From: Seminavis robusta
Lineage: Eukaryota; Bacillariophyta; Bacillariophyceae; Naviculales; Naviculaceae
Assembly (NCBI GenBank): GCA_903772945.1
Contig: CAICTM010000130.1
Location: forward strand, 46,197-110,196
DNA length: 64,000 nucleotides
Direction of reading: 5' to 3'
In this document: in pieces, positions 21,453 through 31,985 of the stretch
How positions within the stretch are numbered: the first letter of the stretch is position 1
Layout of the letters: every line of letters starts with the position of its first letter
Program-made: the position numbers and the translations under genes
The notes under the pieces: model-generated
The model's database searches: none
Told to the model about the DNA's origin: nothing
Seen by the model: only the letters and a program-made list of their open reading frames with translations

Positions 21453-22686
21453 CTAATCTGAGTTCTTGGCGATCGATCGTACCGTATAGAGAGAGAGAGA
21501 GCTACTGGTGCCTGCCCATGCATGGAGTGGACTGGGCTGTATCATAGATTGATTCATTAAAAATTAATGCATAGAGAGAGAAAAGTTTTCTGTTGTCAAC
21601 GGTCCTTTGATCGCATCGTTGAAATCTTGGGGGCTTCTTTGCCTCCTCGCACCGAGCTCACGCCAGAGAGCAGCCTGTATCCTGAATCTTGCACTCCATA
21701 CAGACGTCGACGTCTCTATCTTCTTCTTCTTCTTGTAGCCAGTAGCTCTACCAAAGTTTGCCTGCCTTCTCTTCTGGGGCTTTCTTCTCTTGATCGTATT
21801 ACACGAACCCCAATCCCAAGTACACGCAACGAATGAACAGGAGGAGGCAGATGCGACAACAGCGATAGAGACTCGTTCTTGGTCTCCATCCAAACATGTG
21901 GGCTGTTTCTTCTAGTCTATCACTGTAATCAAGTTTCTGGTCTTTATTGGTCGGATCATTCTAATCCATGTTGGTTGTTCCAGCAGCCATCTCGCTGCTG
22001 CAACCAACAGGGTGCCTGGCGGCAAGAACAATCCACCCTCCAACCAAAAACAATGGCTGCCAGACCACACAACTTGAAGGCCACTTCAACGCCACGAGAA
22101 AGGAGAGCAGCAAAGGCAGTTGCCATCATAACGGATTCCATGATTCCCAAGTGTTGACTTCTCCAATGTACAAGTTATCCACAGTCTTGAAACAGGGAAG
22201 GAATACTTATTATGAGAAAACTTATTGGGTCAAGCCTAAGAGGGTTGGTCAGCTTGTGGGTGGATGAAAAAGTATGCATGTGCGTCAAGGTCTTCCCTCC
22301 AACCTCAACACACATAGAAGAGGGGAGCACCATGTCACCAACAGCCAGTTCATCCATTCGCTTGGATCCAGTCGGAGTCAAGGCAGTGCCCAGATTCTAC
22401 ATGCCGTTGTTATCAAGCTCTCCTGTTTTGTCCAAAGGAAGGCAGGACAGTCGCAGGACGGGTCTCCACCACATTTCTGTGGTGCATGCAATTAGGTCAC
22501 AGATGCATGGCACGTCGCCGTGCACTACGGCTTCCTGGCTTATGTAGTATCCATGTCTGAATCAGGATCTGTTGAATGAAGAATTCCATTTGTCTCGATC
22601 GAGGCTTCCCGCGAATGGTGCTGCACCTTACCGCATCCAGGCAAGTCGAGCAATGAGAGACCCCTACAACTCAACCAACTATCACC
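21453..22686. other. Intergenic, with a possible Hint-like scrap on the minus strand
   Basis: A (GA)n microsatellite lies at ~21488-21501. On the minus strand, 22393-22290 reads LTPTGSKRMDELAVGDMVL, which resembles the opening of a Hint domain (compare the ELQVGDAIL part of the gene at 36714), but the preceding Cys is not in frame and the rest does not continue. No intact gene is supported. Confidence 0.4.
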
Positions 22687-23540
22687 ATGACACTCCAAAT
22701 CACCACCACAACGAATGTTTCTTCCTCCATGGACAGCGATTCTTTCATGGATCACAGGGACCTTTGGGTGAGCAAGATCCTCCCCTTTCTGGGAATGGGC
22801 AACTATGCTTTCCTAGGTCCCGTCAACAAAAAGGTGAGAGAACTGTACTTGGACTACTGTGAATCTGTGCAGCATTATCCACCTATGGAAACCACTGATG
22901 ACAACGAACAGCCCACCGCCACCGGCATGGACACGTTCTACAATGCAGAACTCGTGGAAACCACAGTCTTGTTTCCTGTGGATCCACCAAACCACGAAGA
23001 CGGCCAACGCATGGCCCAGTTGTGTAAACTATATTCTCCATGGATCTTATTTGCAAATCAAGAGGATATTAACAACCGCATCTTTTCGTTTTTGGGAATG
23101 GGACACTATGCTTTTGTGGGGGCTGTCAGCAGACGAATGAACAAACTCTACAAGGACTATTGTGACAATGTGGAGAATCCACCAAAGGAACTGGTGTTCA
23201 ATGAAGACACGGGGATGTTGGAAGAGTCTTCAATACCCAGCACTGGCACATTCTATGGATCTGTATTCTACAACGTGTCGTGTGCCAACTATTGGCAAAT
23301 TCAGGCCGATTTAGACACCTCGGAAGTCATTTGGAGGGTTTGCAGACACAGTGGTTTTCTGTGGGGCCATTTGGAATTGCTGAAATGGGCCAGAGCCAAC
23401 GTTGGTCCATGGCATTTGTGATGGACAGAAACAGCATGCTGGCCCAACATGCCGCTTGGGGTGCACATCTATAGAAACTTTGCAATGGGCTCGTAAGAAG
23501 AATGCATGCCCATGGGATGAAAGCACGTGCTCGATGCTAC
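22687..23540 (+). pseudogene. Frameshifted ankyrin-family gene
   Basis: The first frame (22687-23421, 244 codons) starts with a Thr/Ser-rich leader and has two copies of the family block: KILPFLGMGNYAFLGPVNKK with LYLDYC, and FSFLGMGHYAFVGAVSRRM with LYKDYC. It then enters the first ankyrin-type repeat (GHLELLKWARANVGPW) and stops. The next repeats continue in the other two frames: MDRNSMLAQHAAWGAHL at ~23420, then LQWARKKNACPWDESTC at ~23480-23530. At least two indels are needed. It is related to the gene at 1-814 but has a duplicated N-terminal block. Either a pseudogene or a sequence with assembly indels; coverage would decide. Confidence 0.75.
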
Positions 23541-23860
23541 CGAAGAAGGACATTTGGCATAAAACCCCGCTGAACAGTTGGGATGCCCGTGTGAGAGTAC
23601 ATGTATCTGCCCATAATGCAACTGAATGGTTTGTTGTGCTATCTGTAAGGAGCGATATCATGACTAACAAGGAACACGCACGGCACGGACGTCACTGCCG
23701 ATCCCACAGACTCGAACTCGCAAACCTCAAGGCCTTCTGGACTAATAACGCCAGATTTACTAGACCAGCCCATGTATCCAAAAAGGCACCCATTCTGCAG
23801 TTTGGAGTTTCCCATCATGTCTGTCTTACAAGTGTTGTTGTGTGTGTTGGAATACAGGTG
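23541..23860. other. Gap, no gene recognised
   Basis: The tail after the broken ankyrin repeats. Open frames continue (to 23869 on +), but after the last repeat core nothing family-like is seen. Confidence 0.4.
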
Positions 23861-24230
23861 CTATTCTGATCCTTCCAGTGTAGATTGCGATGTAATGGGA
23901 AACTCGTCAGCATCCAGTGGAATTTGCGGTAGATCTTCATTGCTGGTACAATGGTCGGGCACACGTTTGGAGTAGAGTTTGCTCTTTTTGGCTTCCACGG
24001 TGAAATTGAACCGGACCTGGTACAAAATGCAATCCCAATCCTCGTCGTGGCTGGGTGCGGTTATGGTTTCTTTCCGGATCCATGTCATGTGGTTCCATGA
24101 GGAATGGCAATACTTCCAGCCGGTAATCCTGCCATGTTGACCACTTTCACGTCATTCACTCCTTCTCGCTCGGCGGCAGCTCTCATTATGGTGTCGTAGC
24201 TGTTGTGTTTGTTGGAATAGAATTGACGTA
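23861..24230 (-). pseudogene. Small broken ORF, unknown family
   Basis: Two minus-strand frames adjoin. The first (about 24225-24094) reads SNKHNSYDTIMRAAAER and NMAGLPAGSIAIPHG before a stop; the second (24088-23861) begins MTWIRKETITAPSHDEDWD and is 75 codons. Codon-like composition and the direct handover with a 1-base shift suggest one damaged coding region. I recognise no domain. Confidence 0.35.
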
Positions 24231-24629
24231 TGGATCCACTACTACTTGATGCATCCTATTTGTGACTGCCTAGGACGCATGGTACCGGTATCCAGTGCAA
24301 TCCAGACAGTGAGATGATGTGGATCATCAATTGTTAATTTTCATACTCTAAACCCCCCCTTTTCCTATTGGAAATAAGGCGCAACGACCAAAAGTCAGGT
24401 ATTACAGTAGTAACAACTTACAGTGATTATGCCATAAGTGAGTGTGCACCTAACCAACTGCGTGACCGTACCGGTACTGTACGGTACCTGGTACCGGTAC
24501 TGAATGTCACCTCGCGCGCATAAGCTTTCCTAAACCAAGGACGCGAAAGCAGGCCGACATCACATCACTTGCTTCCAAACTTGCGGAAAGATCATACAGT
24601 ACACGTAAATCAAGAACCCCAAACAAACA

Positions 24630-25191
24630 ATGGAGGAAGTGGTTGGAGCCATCGGTGCAGGAGCACCAGACAATGGCGGCGGAGAGCAAGTCCTGCCTCT
24701 TACTCGAGAGGAGGTGGATGGTAAGTCCATTCTTGGCGGAATTCGATCCTGCATTCCATGGTTCGTTTAAATCTCTCACCCAGCTTTTGTATCGAAGACC
24801 AAGAAAGAGTACGAACTTCGCCGACAAGAACCAGATGTAACATGGGATGCATTGGTTCACGGACATAAAGATATGATACAAGCTGTGATTCTGGAAGCAT
24901 GTTGGTCGATCATGGAAGATTACGATCAATTGATCACTTCTTTGGACAAGGCCCGCCACCTTCTTGTGCAATCCGCAGCTACGGTGCGAGCGAACAAGAA
25001 GATTGAATTCAACAAGATGGAACCATTGCCGTTTTGGATGAAGCGATTCGATTCAAGAATTCACCGAGATTTTGCAAGAGAGCAGCGAGTTTCGTGCCGG
25101 AGTAGACAAGGTGTTGGAACCAATCGAAGGCCTAGCCAATATCTTCTTGACTATTGAACGTTATCGCAAGATTCCGCCGACATCCTACTAG
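24630..25191 (+). pseudogene. Two-exon small protein gene with one frameshift
   Basis: Exon 1 is 24630-24720 and begins MEEVVGAIGAGAPDNGGGEQ; a 63-bp intron (GTAAGT ... CACCCAG, 24721-24783) joins in phase to exon 2. Exon 2 reads AFVSKTKKEYELRRQEPD, DMIQAVILEACWSIMEDYDQ and NKMEPLPFWMKRF. At about 25040 a one-base shift beside a CGATTCGATTC direct repeat moves the sense frame, which then continues EFTEILQESSEFRAGVDKVL to a stop at 25191; unshifted, it stops at 25157. The product would be ~165 residues, helical and soluble. I do not recognise the family. Either a young pseudogene or a sequencing indel. Confidence 0.55.
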
Positions 25192-25433
25192 GCGGCCACA
25201 TCTGACTTTGATGCGATGCAATGCTCTCACCGGTTTGCCATTGAACTTGCCGAAGAGTGTGGTTAACAGTTGGGGGCTCGAGCATAAGGACGCAGGATTC
25301 GCCGCTATTTTGGGAATGTGCATCCACCATGGTACCGAACATGCAGGAGTAACCAAATAAGCCACTCTGGTCGCTTCTAATACCTCTTAGGTGAACCTAG
25401 CTAGCTAGAGCAACTTGGTTTGGTGTTGAAATT

Positions 25434-25928
25434 TTGTCTGGGTCATGCTTGTCCATTGCCACCACCCGTCGGACGAGTGCAGCCATCGTTGTTGTCGCGG
25501 TAACTCACAGCTGCTTCGTGGTTGTTATCAACGGCCAACAATACCACGCGAGTTTCCTCGAGGACAGCAACGATACTGAAAGGTGTGGGGGCAACAGTAT
25601 GGCTTTTAGCGAAGGTAAAAAGTTAGGGAGCTGCCACAGCCAAATCCGCATTGGCCCCGACACGAGTTATTGCATCACCCTTTTCATCCAGCACAAGACC
25701 CCGGACCTCATCATCCATCCCCTCTGCACTGTCAAACGCCGCTATACACCTTCTCAGTTTGCCACAAAGTTCAGAAATCTTTGTTCCCAGGTAGGCAATG
25801 GTTTCGCGGTCGCCTTCTTCCTGCTGTTGGTTGCAACCGCTCTAAGCGTCGTCGGGCTTCAGCGACATTGGCGCTTGTTTTTGCGATTGCCCTGTCGAAG
25901 AAAGCAAGCCCTTCCGAATAGGGTTTGA
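25434..25928 (+). CDS. Hypothetical ORF, weak
   Basis: A 164-codon plus-strand frame with a hydrophobic N-terminal segment (AIVVVAVTHSCFVVVI) and one likely membrane helix near residues 122-142 (FAVAFFLLLVATALSVVG). The opposite strand also has coding-like stretches (SIVAVLEETRVVLLAVDNN at ~25600-25540; SANVAEARRRLERLQ at ~25890-25840), so which strand is real, if either, is unclear. No family recognised. Confidence 0.25.
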   Translation: MSGSCLSIATTRRTSAAIVVVAVTHSCFVVVINGQQYHASFLEDSNDTERCGGNSMAFSEGKKLGSCHSQIRIGPDTSYCITLFIQHKTPDLIIHPLCTVKRRYTPSQFATKFRNLCSQVGNGFAVAFFLLLVATALSVVGLQRHWRLFLRLPCRRKQALPNRV

Positions 25929-26030
25929 CCATGGTTAGATTAGCCTTCACCTTGTCGACCGCCCTCACAAAATCTCAGCTCGACGTCCCTCTTGAACGCA
26001 CCACTAAAGTCACGTAAACACCAACCAGAG

Positions 26031-26290
26031 CCTCTCGTTGTCATTCCTGGCATCAACCAAGGTGCAACAACATCCACCACAGCCTCTGGTTGTCATTCCT
26101 AGAATCAACCATGGTGCCTCAACATCAACCAGAGCCTCTCGTCGTCATTCCTGGCATCAACCAAGGTGAAACAACATGAACCACAGCTTCTGGAGGTCAT
26201 TCCTAGAATCAACCATGGTCCTCAACATCCACCACAGCCTCTTGTTGCCATTCCTGGCATCAACCATGGTGCCTCAACATCCTCAGCATC
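26031..26290 (+). repeat. 52-bp minisatellite, five copies
   Basis: Copies of a 52-bp unit start at 26031, 26083, 26135, 26187 and 26238 (each beginning CCTCT or CTTCT, then a GTCATTCCT core and CATCAACCAAGG/CATGG). Two variants alternate: units with CCTGGCATCAACC and units with CCTAGAATCAACC, so the true period is partly 104 bp. Some frames through it read VVIPGINQG/VIPRINHG, but no long ORF spans it. Confidence 0.85.
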
Positions 26291-27268
26291 AACACTGGGT
26301 ATGGTTGCAAGTGGTGCGTTTAAGGCGCAAGCTCCACATGGCTGCAAGTGGTTGAAAGGTTGAGGCATTGTGCTATCTAGAAAAATGACACTTGTTACTA
26401 TTGACCTGAAACTGTTGTCGAAGCTCAAGAGATGATTGAAACGAGAATGACCACATTGGTAAGAGCCAAGCCTTTAGCAGGCTGTGTACTTGAGGTTAGC
26501 CACCTATCCAGTGTATTGATGTATGCTCTGCTGAATGACTACTATGAAATTGGCAGCGTCTACCGCTACATACCCAGGCAACGCTTGTTGTGCCTTTAGG
26601 AAAGCTCTTGGCGTCTCCTTGGGTAGCATTGCTCCCAGAAAGGACCAAAGTCGTCAGCCCGCGGGAACCAATGCTCTTGTTCTACCTTCTTCTCTACAGG
26701 CATTTTGCTTCGTTCACCGCAAACAACTTTCTCTGACAAGCACTCTCCCCGACACGTTGAAATAACACTTCGAAAAGGCACAATGTGCAGACCTCTAGGC
26801 ACAATGCGGACTAGCTTTGTCACAGAGAGTTGTCCAAAATAGAAAACAACTGGACAAAGCAATCCAAACCGAATAGCGCTGTGTGGCACTTAGCCAGTGG
26901 CACTTAGCCAGTGTCGACTTCAGTGAATTGTGTAGCACGTGCAGACGAGGCGCACCTTGTTGCGAGGAACCATCTCCATTCCCCAAGAGGTGCACCTCCT
27001 GCAACTTAATGGCCATTTTCCGCGACTTTAAGTGCTACTCCAAGCGGCCGATCCTTCGGTGATCATTTCAAAATATTCAATGGTTTCAATGAGGTTTGGT
27101 CCCTGGGCGGGACGACACCTGCGTCGCTCCATCGGGGGTCAAGCTTAATTGGCCAACAACGGTGCGCTCATCAAAGTTTTCTTTTGCGTCGCAGGAATTC
27201 TCTCTTGCTATCGGTTCGGATAGGCCAGCCATGGTAGTGAACTGCCGGTGTCAGTTCATCCGATGAGC
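26291..27268. other. Gap, no gene recognised
   Basis: No supported coding region. Frames such as 26596-26889 (-) and 26535-26765 (+) are antisense to each other and featureless. The right part is the 3' flank of the receptor-PARP gene. A short direct duplication AGTGGCACTTAGCCAGTG lies near 26895. Confidence 0.4.
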
Positions 27269-30200
27269 CTAGCCCGTCATCTCTTCTGAAATGTCCTCTG
27301 TTTCCGCTGCAGTTTCTGTTTCATCTAGCAACGAACGACCGGAAGCAGTGTCTTTCGACTGGTGGAACGCGGTCTTCTGTGGTGTGAATGCTGCTGTAAT
27401 CTTTTCTGGTGCACCATGACTTTGTCCCTGATTCAGTCTGACCGAACCAACATCCAGAACTTGCCCTTCGGGACCGTATTGAACGGATGCGGCCTTGCCT
27501 AAAAGCCCGGCAGGTGCCACATCAAGAACTTGTCCTTCTGCGCCATACCGAATGGGTTTGCCCTCGGCGCCGTAGCGAATTGGTTGTTGGCTTTTCCGAC
27601 ATTGCCCGTCCACCGCAATGGGCTTTCCTTCCGCTCCATACACTATTGAAGGCTTTGCTGCACTATCGTCAGAAGCCAAGGGTTTTCCCTCGGGTCCATA
27701 GCGAATTTGGTGCTGTCGTTGCCCCTCCACCATAATGGGTTTTCCTTCGGGTCCATACTGAACAGCACAAGTCTTTTCCTTGCCAAAGTCGTCAGATGAG
27801 AGGGGCTTTCCCTCGGCTCCGTAGCGAATTGCTGGTTGCGGCGGTGTGGACTTCATCGTCACGGGTGTGCCTTCGGCTCCATACAGAACAGAAGAAGGCT
27901 TTCGTTTACCAGCATTATCAGACGGTATCGGAGTTCCCTCAGCGTCGTAACAGAGAGACACCTTCGTCTCAGCCGAAATGGGGGTTCCATCATCACCAAA
28001 GCGAACAGAAGACCTTCCTTCCGTGCTTTGGTGTATAGTTGAGAGGTTGCTCGTTGATGCTGATGCACCGGCCTGTTCCAGTTCTCGGAGGAGGGCCAGA
28101 TCGCCACCTTCAGGGATGCTGAAAGCGATCAAATACTGTCACAAGCAGGGAATCAGAAAAAGTCAGAGAGAGTCAGGCTTTGAGCTAGTGTTGACAGCGA
28201 TAAATCGATTCGTACCTCTGGATATGCCTGTGCATCGTGGTACGTCACAAACAAGGTGGGATCCTCCACATTGTCAACTGTGCTATCGAACAAAATTTGA
28301 CTTTGTTCCTCTCGGACATCAGGGGTCAGAGCATCTTCACGGCCAACGCAGTATTCCCCCACAACTACCCGACACGCCAAAATATACTGTAAGCCGTCTT
28401 CATCTGGCCTCGCGTACACAGTTGCAGAAGAATAAGCAGAATCCCTGGCAAAGTATACACCCTTTCCGTACAATGTAGCGTTTTTGCCGCAGAAGGATCT
28501 GTAAAATATCATGATGAGAGACCACGGAGAAAGTAAAGATCTGAATGCAACGGACCAACCAAAAGCCAAATCTCACCTGTTAAATCCTTGCTGCACAATC
28601 TTGTCCACAACGTCGGAATCACAGCCATGAAACACCCATTTCCGTTCAATCTTTTGCAATGTACGACATTGCTCTTCTTTGCCATCGTCTCGAGGGAAAT
28701 GTCCAGTCTCTCTGTGGTAAACCGCTCGTCGTTTCACCACATAAGACTGCCACAGCGCGAGATTTTGTATTCTCTGGACGCTCTGAATCTTGGTATTCGA
28801 TGGCAACGTGGCCTGGAACGACGCGAGGACGGCTTCTCGTTCTTCGTTGCCGGCTTCGATTTCGACTCGTAGCGCCGTGGTGGCGTCCGTCATGTTCTTC
28901 CAGTGACTCGGTGGATCGAGGGCTTCTGTCGCATCACCCATGGTCTGATGCAGCTGCGCCAAATCTTGTTTGCTAGGATCTCTCGTATTTTCAATTTCTA
29001 ACCACCCCGTTTCTGTAGAGACTCGTTCTTCGACATCTTCACTGGCAATATTCATGAGCGCCAATGTCACCAACTGTCGTTCGGCCACTTCATCGCTGTG
29101 AAAAAGTTTGGTCCCAAAAGCCCACCCGTCGATTCGTTGAATGGTGATTTGAATGACATCTCCGGGGCAAGCGACCAGTCTCGGTTCGTTTTCGAGCTCA
29201 TCGGGCACCGGTCGTCCCAAAGTGATATCGACTCCCTCCTGATTGGGCAAGTGCAATTGTCGGGAGATACTCTTCAAAACACTGTCTCGAAAGGCTCCCC
29301 GGACGGACCTGCGGCTGCTACTGTCTTTGTTGTTCAGCAGCTTACCAGCACTGGGTCTCCGAAAACTAATCATCATTTGTTGATATCCCGGCATATAAAA
29401 GGATTGTCGTCGATTTACATTCATCTCCAAGTCATCTTGCTCGTCAGTTTTGCGATTTTGAATGAGTGGAATGTAGTGACATTCGGCCGTCTTCATGCCG
29501 ACGACCGACTCTCGAAACGTCTCTAGTTCTTGCTCAATGGTTGCCTTGGCCTGTTGAATGGCTCGAAATTTGCAAGCCAGACAGAGAAATGCCATCATGG
29601 TGAGGAGGAAAAAGCCGACCAAACAAATGGCCCAAATGGGAATCTCTTTGTCGTCCGATGGAGGAAAGGAATCATCCGGTGGTGCTGCGAGACCACATCC
29701 CTCTTGCGCCGAAAAACAGACACTGGCTAGCCCGTGTGTCAATTGGACCGACCCAATAGTAGTGGACGTGGTCCCAATATCGGTCCACTGGACACGTCCC
29801 GTGGCAGCCGATTGCGCATTGAGAATGGAAAAGACGGGTGCTTTGGGATCTCCCGTCGCAGGATCGAATTCGACACGTCCCCCGACTCCATCAAATTGCA
29901 AATTGCGTAGTGTTTGCACGACGGCCGTGCCATTGGTCCGATCTGTTGCTTTTGTTTGTACCAGTGCCAGGACCATGGCCCGAATGGCATCCACTAAATG
30001 ATCGGCATGGGTGGGAAGCTGCAGCACGACTTCCTTGCCGTGTTCGAGTTGATGCAGTCGCAGAGCGGCCAAGAAACGCTGATATTCCGGATCGCGATTG
30101 TTGAGTCGCGGTGCGATTTCGAACCATCCTGGAATGTGCAATTCTTCTTGTTCATCTTGTCGCTGCAAATCGTAGCGAATGTCTTTGATTTGATGGGACG

Positions 30201-31143
30201 GCACTCCCAACCAAACCGTAGCAGGAGAAAAGTACCGGTGTGCATACGCTTCTCGTAGTACATCCCGTTTGTGTCGATCGTGTCCCACGAGGATAATGAC
30301 TTTGGGATCGTCTTGTTCTTCGTGAATTGTGGCGATGGAGGAGAGTGCTTGATTGGCATGTTCCAAATCAACTTGGTTGGTGTCTTCATCCACATGAAAA
30401 GACACATCAAAGGCAACTTGTCCAACCCACTTAGTAGTATTATTACCATGACTTCCAATCCATGCTTTGCGTAGATTGCGCACGCGTTGTTTGGAATAGT
30501 CCGTATCCGTGGCTAGAATTCCAATGCGATCCCATCCAAATTGCCGTAGCGTTGCCACGAGAGCACCGACGTGTCCTCGTTCATCTGATGGAGGGACCAG
30601 ACGACTAAATAGTGGGAATTGTGTTTTATCGGAAAGAATGGCCGAATTGGTGGTGGGAGATATTTGCGGAATTTCCTCCAATCCCGCAAATCGCCCTAAC
30701 GCAATGGCGGCACCACTGCAGCGGGGTCCCACAATTCCATGAAAGCGTCGTAATGGTTGTTGCGTCGTGTGGTTATCGTCGTCGTTGTTGTTGTGGTCGT
30801 TGTGAAACATGGTCCAATACGCATTTGTAGCTGCCATGGCATCGCAGTTGGAGTCCATCAATTCATAAGTCACTCTTGTTCTTGTAGTAGAAGTACCGTT
30901 GTTACTACTACTAGTAGTAGTAGAAGTGGGTAGAATTCCCCACCATCCATCGTTGATGAGTTGAAAGGTCACTTCAAAGACATCGGGACTCCAATCATAG
31001 CCAGTAGTGTCGAAAATGCAGGCGATTCGAATGGTATCATCATTGTCGTCTTCTTGGGCCAGGGCTCCTGACAATGATGATCCAATGGGTAGCAGCAAAA
31101 GGGGAAAGAAAAGGAGGAATATACCCCTTCCTGCTACCATCAT
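27269..31143 (-). CDS. Receptor-type PARP: PBP1-like ectodomain, TM, PARP catalytic domain, YGxEG repeats
   Basis: Exons on the minus strand: 31143-28577, 28498-28216, 28135-27269; introns of 78 and 80 bp with GT..AG ends, phases match (1238 residues). The start at 31143 is chosen because a signal peptide (GRGIFLLFFPLLLLPIG) follows at once; an in-frame ATG at 31215 would bury it. Residues ~37-470 resemble the type 1 periplasmic-binding/ANF-receptor fold (IRIACIFDTTG, GIVGPRCSGAAIALG, PQISPTTNSAILSD, FGWDRIGILATDTDY, GWFEIAP). One TM helix lies at ~502-526. A cytoplasmic part has a basic/Ser-rich linker and a possible SH3-like segment (~660-717: GDVIQITIQRIDGWAFGTKL). The PARP catalytic domain spans ~830-957: WVFHG with His839, YGKGVYFARD with Tyr871, LFDSTVDN, FVTYHDAQAYPEYLIAF. 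No Glu is apparent at the third triad position, so mono-ADP-ribosylation is more likely. The tail has ten YGxEGxP-type repeats. Confidence 0.88.
27420..28010 (-). repeat. Ten YG(A/P)EG(K/T/Q)P repeats at the PARP gene C-terminus
   Basis: Within exon 3 the protein carries FGDDGTPI, YDAEGTPI, YGAEGTPV, YGAEGKPL, YGPEGKPI, YGPEGKPL, YGAEGKPI (twice), YGAEGQVL and YGPEGQVL, spaced by 1-20 polar residues. In DNA this appears as recurring (C/A)CCTTCGG(C/G)(T/G)CCATA or CCCTCGGCTCCGTA segments. The repeats are degenerate, so they are under some protein-level constraint rather than a fresh satellite. Confidence 0.9.
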
Positions 31144-31389
31144 GCGTACGGTACAGTAGCTTTTCCTCCCTCTCCTCGTTTCTTTCTTTTTTGTGTTGTA
31201 GCTGTGTGTTATCAATCTATTAGTTAGGAATAAAACTGAAAAGGTGTGTCCTGACGTTGTCTATTCGTTGACCTCGTCGCTGGACATGGGTATCATGCTT
31301 TGGTTCTTGGTGGGTTTGTAGGTGGTGGGAATTGTGGTTTCCTTTTGGCTACGGTACCGGTGCTGTCTTGCCGGAACTCGCCCTCACTA
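31144..31389. promoter_or_regulatory. Presumed promoter region of the receptor-PARP gene
   Basis: This lies directly upstream of the minus-strand start at 31143. It includes an ACGGTACCGGTGC palindrome-like motif near 31351. No defined TATA or initiator was identified; the label rests on position only. Confidence 0.3.
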
Positions 31390-31411
31390 GAGAGACCCTG
31401 AAACGCACGCG
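31390..31411 (+). repeat. Left terminal inverted repeat
   Basis: A 22-bp end of the element, 21/22 identical to the reverse complement of 32993-33014. Confidence 0.85.
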
Positions 31412-31985
31412 ATGTTACACGTATAACTCGTATCACTCGTATAACTTGTATCACTCGTATAACAGGTGTAACACTCGTATAACAGGTGTAACATGTCTTA
31501 CATGTGGAATACGTATAACACGTATAACACGTATAACACGCGCGCCAGCCAGCCACCGTGACCGTTCGAGTTTCGCACAATGACTTGACTTCAACTCCAA
31601 CTTGACTTCAACTCCAACTCCAATCTCCACCACAAAGACCACCATGACAACAACCTCTCTTCTCTTGTTTGTTGAAGGATACAAAGGTTTCTCTTGTTAT
31701 TTAAGATAGCACCATCATTGTGGTAAGTAGGCAATGTGGTAAGGCTTTGTTGAAGCCAAGAAGATTGTTCCTTTGGAAAGATAGAATGATTTTCTTCATT
31801 CAACTCATTCTCCATTTTCTCCTCCACTCTCTTCCTCAGCCCTGTACAGACCTTCAGAGACCATTCTCTTTGCATTCATATACTTCTGAAGGCTCACTGA
31901 CAAAGCCTGTGGAAGACCTTGCCTTGAATTCTACCATTGTCAACCACTTTCTGTAGGGACCAGTACTGAACACCATGTAAGTACC

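Noticed and set aside
22190-22393. A Hint-domain opening on the minus strand (LTPTGSKRMDELAVGDMVL)
   Set aside because: Only ~20 residues match, the leading Cys is out of frame and the following sequence does not continue the fold. Kept as a note in the gap entry only.
26031-26290. Regularly spaced repeats resembling a CRISPR array
   Set aside because: There are no unique spacers; the units are directly tandem, and the genome is eukaryotic.
29530-30128. Plus-strand frames of up to 147 codons inside the receptor-PARP gene
   Set aside because: Antisense to the intact first exon, no signature.
28573-31215. Treating the receptor, the PARP middle and the repeat tail as three genes
   Set aside because: The three frames join through GT..AG introns in exact phase and complete one PARP domain across both junctions, so one gene is the better model.
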